Assembly (NCBI RefSeq): GCF_000411255.1
Contig: NZ_KE150413.1
Coordinates: forward strand, 161,131-225,130
Origin: Paenibacillus sp. HGH0039
Lineage (GTDB): Bacteria > Bacillota > Bacilli > Paenibacillales > NBRC-103111
Reading direction: 5' to 3'
Length of the DNA: 64,000 bases
Part shown: positions 58,619-64,000 of the stretch, one piece after another
Layout: each line of letters starts with the position of its first letter
Numbering within the stretch: the first letter of the stretch is position 1
The notes under the pieces: generated by a model
The model's input: only the letters and a program-made list of their open reading frames with translations
The model's database searches: none
What the model was told of the DNA's origin: nothing
Program-made: the position numbers and the translations under genes

Positions 58619-59677
58619 ATGACAACACCGGTTACGGCGCAGCCAGTCCGGTTCGGCCTTATCGGATGCGGCATCATCGCCGACATTCACGCCAAGGGAA
58701 TCCAGGAGACCCCGGAAGCGGAATTGACCGCCGTGTACGACTTCGTGCCGGAAACCGCGGCCCGTTTCGGACAGACCTACTCGGCCGCGGTCTACGAGAG
58801 CCTCGAAGAGATGCTGGCCCGCGACGATCTGGACGTGGTCTGCATCTGTACGCCGAGCGGGCTTCATGCCGGGCAGGCCGTGCAGGCCGCCAAAGCGGGC
58901 AAGCATGTCTTCGTCGAAAAGCCGATGGCCATTACGATGGCCGACCTCGACGACATGATCCGGGTAAGCCGCGAGAACGGTGTTCTCCTCTCGACGGTAT
59001 TCCCACGCCGGATGTCCCCGGCGGCCCGGTATGCCCGGGAGCTGATCCGGGAGGGCCGGCTGGGCAAGCTCAGCCTATGCTCGGGCTATGTGAATATTTA
59101 CCGCAGCCAGGATTATTACGACAGCGCGGGCTGGCGCGGCACTTGGGCGATGGACGGGGGCGGGGCCATGATGAATCAGGGGATTCATACGGTGGACCTC
59201 CTCCAGTGGCTGGCGGGCCCCGTCGCTTCCCTGTACGGCAAAGCCAAAGCCGTTCTGAGAGATATCGAGGTGGAAGATACCGCGGTATCGGTGCTTCAGT
59301 TCGAGAACGGCGCGCTGGGACTGCTTGAAATTACGACCACCGCGCATCTGGGGCCTGTGCACCGGATCGAAATTCACGGGGAGAGGGGCTCCCTGGTGAT
59401 CGAAGACGACGACATCGTGGCGCTTAAAATCGACGGGGAGCCTGTGGAACTCCCGGAATTCGAACCGTTCAAGGTCATTCCCGACGGTCATCGGATCCAG
59501 ATCCGGGACATGGCGCTCGCTGTCCGGGAGGGCAGAGAGTCCATCGTGCCCGGAACGGAGGGAAGGCATTCGCTGGAGATCATACTCGGAACCTACGAAT
59601 CCGCCCGGACCGGCAAGGAAATAGCGTTTCAGAGCGCTCCGGCCCGGTATTTTGCCGGAAGCCCGATTCAGCCCTAA
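58619..59677 (+). CDS. Gfo/Idh/MocA family oxidoreductase
   Basis: A 352-residue NAD(P)-dependent dehydrogenase: FGLIGCGIIADIHAKG, VVCICTPSGLHAG, active-site FVEKPMAI and GGAMMNQGIHTVDLLQWL with the catalytic His/Asp. ATG 58619 follows AAAGGGAAGTGACTTTCTT. It is the last gene of the operon and probably works with the isomerase encoded just upstream on the imported sugar. Confidence 0.9.
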   Translation: MTTPVTAQPVRFGLIGCGIIADIHAKGIQETPEAELTAVYDFVPETAARFGQTYSAAVYESLEEMLARDDLDVVCICTPSGLHAGQAVQAAKAGKHVFVEKPMAITMADLDDMIRVSRENGVLLSTVFPRRMSPAARYARELIREGRLGKLSLCSGYVNIYRSQDYYDSAGWRGTWAMDGGGAMMNQGIHTVDLLQWLAGPVASLYGKAKAVLRDIEVEDTAVSVLQFENGALGLLEITTTAHLGPVHRIEIHGERGSLVIEDDDIVALKIDGEPVELPEFEPFKVIPDGHRIQIRDMALAVREGRESIVPGTEGRHSLEIILGTYESARTGKEIAFQSAPARYFAGSPIQP

Positions 59678-59709
59678 AACACTTGAAATAAGGGAAAGAC
59701 ACCATAAAG

Positions 59710-59753
59710 AGGATAGAGACAAACAGAAATTTTGTTTGTCCTATCCTTTTTTT
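59710..59753 (+). terminator. Rho-independent terminator of the second sugar operon
   Basis: AGGATAGAGACAAAC pairs with GTTTGTCCTATCCT (one mismatch) and is followed by TTTTTTT. Confidence 0.8.
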
Positions 59754-59802
59754 GTGCGGCAAATGACAAGAAGAAGGTTATATAAAATAGAAGAATCGGA
59801 TT

Positions 59803-60129
59803 TCACGAAATCAAAAACCTGACAGCAGCCATACTCACTATTCCGACTATAACCGTAACGGATAAACTCTTCGTCCATACGGCCGCAGCAAGAGTCGGTA
59901 TAATAGCCATAAGAACACTCCAATCAATCGCCGGTAATGATTCATCTTCCTTAATGAAACTCTCAACGATAAGCGCAGTAAAAATACAAACGGGAACATA
60001 GGAAAGCCATTTGACTGCAACTTTCGGAAGATTAATATTTCGTATAACGATAAACGGGATAATTCTTGGAAGGAAGGTTACGGCGGTACACCCTAAAATG
60101 ATGAGTAAAAAGGATAACCGGATACTCAT
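59803..60129 (-). CDS. azlD: AzlD family branched-chain amino acid transport protein
   Basis: A 108-residue protein with four predicted helices (LSFLLIILGCTAVTFLPR, WLSYVPVCIFTALIV) of the AzlD family, the small partner of AzlC in branched-chain amino acid export. Start and stop of the two genes overlap (ATGA), with ATG at 60129; a longer frame reaches into azlC. Confidence 0.9.
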   Translation of the reverse strand: MSIRLSFLLIILGCTAVTFLPRIIPFIVIRNINLPKVAVKWLSYVPVCIFTALIVESFIKEDESLPAIDWSVLMAIIPTLAAAVWTKSLSVTVIVGIVSMAAVRFLIS

Positions 60130-60851
60130 TTGTCTTTTACCACCCCGATAGTTGCAGCAATAATCGTTGATAAAATGATGGCTACATAAGAAGGAACAAA
60201 CATACACAGAACCAGCATCAATATAACGACATAAACAATTAAGGATAAATAAAACTTCAACTTTCCGTTATTAATAGTTTGTAATTGCAGAACAAGCAGC
60301 GCCAAAAACATAGCGGTCAAAGAGAAGTCTAAACCGAATACTTCCGGATTTGAAATCCATTTGCCAAAGAAAGCCCCCGACATACAAGATAAAATCCAGA
60401 AGATATACGCGGTTACATTCAGTCCGTTCATCCATTGGACATTGATCGGTTCTCTTTTGGCTATCTTGTTCATGGCTACACCGAACGATTCATCCGTTAC
60501 GAACGCTCCAACCCCGATATTTTTTAATAAAGAATATTTCGCAAAACGGGGAGCCAATGTCATACTCAATAAAAAATTCCGCAGATTCACAACGAAAGTT
60601 GTAAATATAATGACGGACACAGGACTTCCCGAAACGAATAAGGCACAAATAATGAATTGAGACGCTCCGGCGTAAACTAATGCCGATAAAAGGGTAACTT
60701 CTATTATACTTAGATTGGACGATACCCCGACAATGCCCATGGCAATCCCAACACTGATATAACCGAATAAAGTCGGAATGCAATCTTTTACGCCTTGGGA
60801 GAAGGTAGAGAGATTTTCTTCATCCGTCATTTCATGAGATAATTCATGCAT
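60126..60851 (-). CDS. azlC: AzlC family branched-chain amino acid transporter
   Basis: A 241-residue membrane protein of the AzlC/YgaZ family: GVKDCIPTLFGYISVGIA, YAGASQFIICALFVSG, VVNLRNFLLSMTLAPRF and GAFVTDESFGVA are typical. It exports branched-chain amino acids or analogues together with AzlD. ATG 60851 follows AGGTGGGGAAACG. It diverges from the XRE-cupin gene, which probably regulates it through the repeats between them. Confidence 0.92.
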   Translation of the reverse strand: MHELSHEMTDEENLSTFSQGVKDCIPTLFGYISVGIAMGIVGVSSNLSIIEVTLLSALVYAGASQFIICALFVSGSPVSVIIFTTFVVNLRNFLLSMTLAPRFAKYSLLKNIGVGAFVTDESFGVAMNKIAKREPINVQWMNGLNVTAYIFWILSCMSGAFFGKWISNPEVFGLDFSLTAMFLALLVLQLQTINNGKLKFYLSLIVYVVILMLVLCMFVPSYVAIILSTIIAATIGVVKDK

Positions 60852-60865
60852 CGTTTCCCCACCTT

Positions 60866-60900
60866 TTTGTATGTTATATTGTATATTTGTATGCTATATT
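60866..60900. repeat. Direct repeat in the azlC-xre divergent promoter
   Basis: TTTGTATGTTATATT (60866-60880) and TTTGTATGCTATATT (60886-60900) differ at one base and repeat every 20 bases. Between two divergent starts, this is a good candidate operator of the XRE regulator and also holds TATATT-like -10 elements. Confidence 0.6.
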
Positions 60901-60930
60901 AAACGAATAAGAGAGTCAAGGAGATGTTGT

Positions 60931-61482
60931 ATGGAGTTTATTCAAGAGGTTATCGCCCATAATCTTGCCCAGTTGAGAAAAAAGAGAGGGTTGAGCTTAG
61001 ATAACGTAGCGGAATTGACGGGAGTCAGTAAAGCGATGCTGGCTCAAATCGAAAACGGAAAATCAAATCCGACTGTCACGACTCTCTGGAAAATTGCCAA
61101 TGGGTTGCACGTATCTTTTTCCGCCTTTTTAAAGGAAACGGATAAGCCGCAAATCGAAAAAATAAACATCAACCAATTGAACCCGTTGATCGATGATGAT
61201 GGGAATTATCTTGTATATTCCATGTTCCCTTTTAATCCGGAAAAAAAGTTTGAAGTTTTCACTGTAGACCTGAAACCCGGTTTTAATCATATCTCCGAAA
61301 AGCATTTAGGCGAGGAATATGTACTTATACAACGGGGTGTTCTTACACTGGATGTTCAAGGTGAGAAGTTTGAGTTAACCCCCGACGAAACGATTAAATT
61401 TAACGCGAATACCGAACACATTTATGTTAATTCTACGGATGAACTGGTTAGATTTTATATCATTATCTCTTATCCCGATTAA
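60931..61482 (+). CDS. XRE family regulator with C-terminal cupin
   Basis: A 183-residue regulator. The N-terminal helix-turn-helix reads LSLDNVAELTGVSKAML, then QIENGKSNPTVTTLWKI. The C-terminal cupin domain (HISEKHLGEEYVLIQRG, FNANTEHIYVN) probably senses a small molecule. ATG 60931 follows CAAGGAGATGTTGT. Divergence from azlCD fits a local regulator of amino acid export, as seen for many azl operons. Confidence 0.9.
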   Translation: MEFIQEVIAHNLAQLRKKRGLSLDNVAELTGVSKAMLAQIENGKSNPTVTTLWKIANGLHVSFSAFLKETDKPQIEKININQLNPLIDDDGNYLVYSMFPFNPEKKFEVFTVDLKPGFNHISEKHLGEEYVLIQRGVLTLDVQGEKFELTPDETIKFNANTEHIYVNSTDELVRFYIIISYPD

Positions 61483-61600
61483 TCGCCTGGCACGAGTTCT
61501 TCATATAGCCCTTTATTAAAAACAGGATTCATAATAAGCTACATAATGAATGGAAAATATGAACAACTGGTGCAGTCGCCGGGAAGGGAGAGACCGGATT

Positions 61601-62392
61601 ATGGAAGTACAGCCGCTGCTGCAGGTAGAGAAGCTGGCTATGAAAAAAATGAAAATTTATAAGCAGAGCAAGCTCCGCTATTTATCCCGTTCCGCGCTGG
61701 CGAGCATGTTTATCGGGTTCGGGGTGATCGTCGCGTTCAAGACGGGAAGTTTCTTCTATTTGGAGCATTCCCCGTTCACCTATCCGATGGCCGCGATCAC
61801 TTTCGGCGCCGCGATCATTCTGATCTCGTACGGCGGCGGGGATCTTTTTACGGGAAATACGTTCTACTATACGTTTGCCGCATTAAGGCGGAAGCTCCGC
61901 TGGCCGGAGGTCATCCGGTTATGGCTGACCAGTTACGGAGGCAATATTCTCGGAGCCGTGGCGTTCGCGCTGCTGATTTTGGCAACGGGGCTTTTCAGGG
62001 AGCATGATGTGAACGGATTCCTGCTGAGCGTGGCGGCCAAAAAGATGAACGCGCCTTCGCTAGAGCTTTTTTTCAGGGCCATTCTTTGTAACTGGCTCGT
62101 GTGTCTGGCCTTTTTTATTCCGATGTCGCTCAAAGGGGACGGGGCGAAGCTGTTCGCCATGATGCTGTTTGTGTTCTGTTTTTTCATTTCCGGTTACGAG
62201 CACAGCATTGCCAATATGTGTACGTTCGCGATTGCGCTGGTGGTGGAGCATCCGGATACGATTTCGTGGGGCGGAGTTCTCCATAATCTGATCCCGGTGA
62301 CGTTCGGCAATCTTATCGGGGGCGGTGTTCTGATGGCGGTTATGTATCATTACGTGAACAAACCGTTTATGGACGAGCACGAAGAAGCTTAG
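61601..62392 (+). CDS. Formate/nitrite transporter family protein
   Basis: A 263-residue membrane protein of the FNT family with six predicted helices. YGGGDLFTGNTFYYTF and SYGGNILGAVAFALLI match FNT channel motifs, and ISGYEHSIANMCTFAIAL carries the conserved His of the conduction path; NLIPVTFGNLIGGGVLM closes the repeat. ATG 61601 follows GGGAAGGGAGAGACCGGATT. It may move formate, nitrite or a similar anion. Confidence 0.88.
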   Translation: MEVQPLLQVEKLAMKKMKIYKQSKLRYLSRSALASMFIGFGVIVAFKTGSFFYLEHSPFTYPMAAITFGAAIILISYGGGDLFTGNTFYYTFAALRRKLRWPEVIRLWLTSYGGNILGAVAFALLILATGLFREHDVNGFLLSVAAKKMNAPSLELFFRAILCNWLVCLAFFIPMSLKGDGAKLFAMMLFVFCFFISGYEHSIANMCTFAIALVVEHPDTISWGGVLHNLIPVTFGNLIGGGVLMAVMYHYVNKPFMDEHEEA

Positions 62393-62704
62393 CGGTGAAA
62401 AACAGGCCACTGGGCGGCCCGCCTTCATGCGCGGGCTCGTCGGAGCCCGGGCCCGTCACCGTCATGGGGCGCCTTACCGCGGGTTAGGGCCTGCCGCCTC
62501 GTCGCAAGCCGGGGCGGGTGTCCGGAGCAGCGCCTCATCGCAAGCCCGGGGCTGATGCCCGGGCTCTTATACGTCGGCTGTCTCCGGCGCTTTACCGGGG
62601 CTCATCCCGCTTTGGCGGGAGAGAGCCCTTTTTGGCGCGGCTGTACTGGCCGCGCCGAGAGAGCCTGCACGAGCCGGGAAGACGAACTCGGCCCGCCCGC
62701 GCAA
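62393..62704. other. GC-rich intergenic region with many small hairpins
   Basis: About 310 bases of very GC-rich sequence without a supported gene. Several short inverted repeats are visible, such as CCCGGGGCTGATGCCCGGG, CCCGCTTTGGCGGG followed after some bases by CCCTTTTT, and GGCGCGG...CCGCGCC at 62635-62657. Frames here have no ribosome site or protein-like composition. Confidence 0.5.
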
Positions 62705-62740
62705 AAACCTCCTTAACCGGCTAAACGGTTAAGGAGGTTT
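62705..62740 (-). terminator. Rho-independent terminator of the SDR gene
   Basis: Perfect 15-base arms (AAACCTCCTTAACCG and CGGTTAAGGAGGTTT) with a 6-base loop. On the minus strand the stem is followed by TTTTTGC, as expected for ending the SDR transcript. Confidence 0.8.
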
Positions 62741-62751
62741 AAGGTTAACTG

Positions 62752-62792
62752 AACCGGATTGATATTTCCTGTCAGGAAATATCAATCCGGTT
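62752..62792 (-). terminator. Perfect 19-base hairpin after the SDR gene
   Basis: AACCGGATTGATATTTCCT and its exact complement flank a 3-base GTC loop. It begins 16 bases after the SDR stop and precedes the T-run terminator, so the transcript would end in two stacked hairpins. Confidence 0.65.
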
Positions 62793-62807
62793 AATAAGTG
62801 CGGCGCG

Positions 62808-63551
62808 TTACTGAGCGGTGTATCCGCCGTCCACGAGCAGCGTGGTGCCGGTCACGAAGGAGGCGTCGTCGCTGGCGAGGAACAGCACGGCTTTCGCGAC
62901 CTCTTCCGGCTTGCCGAGACGTCCCATCGGATGCAGGGCCGTGAGGTGGTCCGTGATGGCCTGGGTGCGTCCGGCGATCAGCGGCGTGTCGATGTAGCCG
63001 GGACATACGGCGTTCACGCGGATGCCGTGCTGTGCATAGTCGATGCCCAGCGTTTGCGTGAGCAGCTTCACGCCGCCTTTCGCGGAAGCGTACGCGGTGA
63101 CGCCGGCTTTGCCGACGTGGCTGTGGATGGAGCCGCAGTTGACGATCGCGCCGCCGGTTCCTTGGGCGAGCATCTGCTCCAGCGCGTATTTGTCGCTGAG
63201 GAACACGCCCGACAGGTTGATGTCGATGGTCTTCTGCCAGGCTTCCCAGCTCAGCTTGTCGGCCGGGCCGTCTTTGGCAATGCCCGCATTGGCAAATAAA
63301 ATATCCAGCTTGCCGTATTGTTTGACCGTTTCGGCAACCATATGTTTAACGTCGTCTTCCTTGGTGACGTCGGTTTTGACGAACAGGGCTTCGCGGCCCT
63401 CGGCTTTCAACTCGTCCGCTACGGTCTGACCGCGGTCGGAAAAGTCCGCGATTACGACTTTGGCGCCTTCCTGGGCGAACAGGCGGACCGTCGCTTCCCC
63501 GATTCCGCTGGCGCCGCCGGTTACGATGGCTACTTTGTCCGTAAATCTCAT
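62808..63551 (-). CDS. SDR family oxidoreductase
   Basis: A 247-residue classical short-chain dehydrogenase: cofactor motif VTGGASGIGEATVR, Asp in VVIADFSD suggesting NAD preference, LFANAGIA, catalytic Ser in VNCGSIHSHVG and YASAKGG for Tyr/Lys, PGYIDTPL and a C-terminal VTGTTLLVDGGYTAQ. ATG 63551 follows GGAGAGATGCCTC. It diverges from a LysR gene, its probable regulator. The substrate is not evident. Confidence 0.9.
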   Translation of the reverse strand: MRFTDKVAIVTGGASGIGEATVRLFAQEGAKVVIADFSDRGQTVADELKAEGREALFVKTDVTKEDDVKHMVAETVKQYGKLDILFANAGIAKDGPADKLSWEAWQKTIDINLSGVFLSDKYALEQMLAQGTGGAIVNCGSIHSHVGKAGVTAYASAKGGVKLLTQTLGIDYAQHGIRVNAVCPGYIDTPLIAGRTQAITDHLTALHPMGRLGKPEEVAKAVLFLASDDASFVTGTTLLVDGGYTAQ

Positions 63552-63703
63552 GAGGCATCTCTCCGTTTCTCAAGTAGGGTGAACGGTCGTTACGGCCGTT
63601 ATGGCTCTGTAATCCAGGTCCTGCCATAGGGCAAGTCCTCATCATCTTGCTTTTATTGTATCGCTTTTATTCCTATAGAACTATTTAAACTTAGTAAGCT
63701 ATA

Positions 63704-63720
63704 CTTAAGCTGTGCTTAAG
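63704..63720. promoter_or_regulatory. Paired CTTAAG motif in the SDR-LysR promoter region
   Basis: CTTAAG occurs twice, 11 bases apart, just before the LysR start. Paired half-sites at this spacing fit a LysR autoregulatory operator. Confidence 0.35.
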
Positions 63721-63735
63721 GAAGGGGGCGGAATT

Positions 63736-64000
63736 TTGCATCTGGAGCAGCTGGAATACATCGTCGAAGTGGCAAAAACGGGATCGATCACTAGCGCCGC
63801 ACGCAATCTGCACGTGTCCTTGTCCGCGGTCAGCCAGTCCATCGCTCATCTGGAAGGCGAACTCGGAGTCGTTCTGTTCGTGCGCTCGCGGATGGGCGCG
63901 GTTCCGACAGCCGAAGGCAAGGTAATCATCCGTAAGGCGTTCGAAGTGCTTGGCAAGCTGGACGAGCTCAAAGAAGCCGCGCGGGGCTGGGGCGAGACGC
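63736..64000 (+). CDS. LysR family transcriptional regulator, 5' part
   Basis: The first 88 codons of a LysR regulator, cut by the window edge. The winged helix-turn-helix is clear: LEQLEYIVEVAKTGSITSA, ARNLHVSLSAVSQSIAHLE, LFVRSRMGAVPTAEGK. It starts at TTG 63736 after GAAGGGGGCGGAATT, typical of LysR genes. It is divergent from the SDR gene, which it probably controls. Confidence 0.9.
   Translation, partial: MHLEQLEYIVEVAKTGSITSAARNLHVSLSAVSQSIAHLEGELGVVLFVRSRMGAVPTAEGKVIIRKAFEVLGKLDELKEAARGWGET

Noticed and set aside
62518-62724. Short frames in the GC-rich region after the FNT gene
   Set aside because: They run through hairpins and a terminator, are Arg/Pro/Ala-rich, and have no ribosome site.

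Overview
The window looks like the chromosome of a Paenibacillus-type Gram-positive spore-former (Firmicutes, Paenibacillaceae). I infer this from strong AGGAGG ribosome sites, frequent GTG/TTG starts, two YesM/YesN-type two-component systems next to sugar ABC transporters, cre-like CcpA sites, YrpD, AzlCD and YezG-type immunity proteins, and a GC-rich background broken by one AT-rich island. No database search was possible; assignments rest on motifs read by eye.

Layout. (1) 148-15695 is a carbohydrate locus: two AraC regulators of the same design, a uronate pair (mannonate-oxidoreductase-like SDR and UxaC-like isomerase), a sugar isomerase/epimerase, two Gfo/Idh/MocA dehydrogenases, a sugar ABC importer without its ATPase, and a YesM/YesN pair. 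A degenerate 23S rRNA fragment lies at about 5075-5240. (2) 15909-39797 is the most unusual part: a type VI-like contractile injection system (CIS). It starts with a Ser/Thr kinase and a convergent VWA membrane protein. A long, tightly spaced operon then encodes a sheath protein that looks like TssB fused to TssC, an Hcp-like tube protein, a DnaJ protein, two FHA proteins, an active-looking PP2C phosphatase, a degenerate PP2C with TPR repeats, an Hsp70-like ATPase, several unrecognised probable baseplate proteins, two VgrG-like spikes and a DUF4280 PAAR-like tip. The second spike carries a C-terminal WHH-type nuclease domain and is followed by a SUKH immunity gene. (3) 39798-46219 is an AT-rich island of toxin relics (three with WHH or HEHC motifs), intact immunity-like genes (two YezG paralogues, a pentapeptide-repeat protein, a paralogue of the PH-like membrane protein of the core) and three copies of a terminator-like hairpin repeat. 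(4) 46367-48152 holds two secreted proteins. (5) 48381-59677 is a second sugar locus with the same logic as the first: response regulator, kinase, secreted glycosidase-like protein, ABC importer, isomerase/epimerase and dehydrogenase. (6) 59803-64000 holds azlCD with a divergent XRE-cupin regulator, a formate/nitrite transporter, an SDR and the start of a LysR gene.

How it may work. In each sugar locus the kinase and AraC-type response regulator probably sense an extracellular saccharide and switch on the importer and oxidoreductase/isomerase genes under CcpA control. In the CIS locus, kinase, phosphatase and FHA proteins resemble the threonine-phosphorylation switch of type VI systems, while the Hsp70/DnaJ pair may replace the missing ClpV. 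No TssJLM membrane complex is present, so how the particle attaches or is released is open. The island downstream is best read as a store of past effector/immunity modules.
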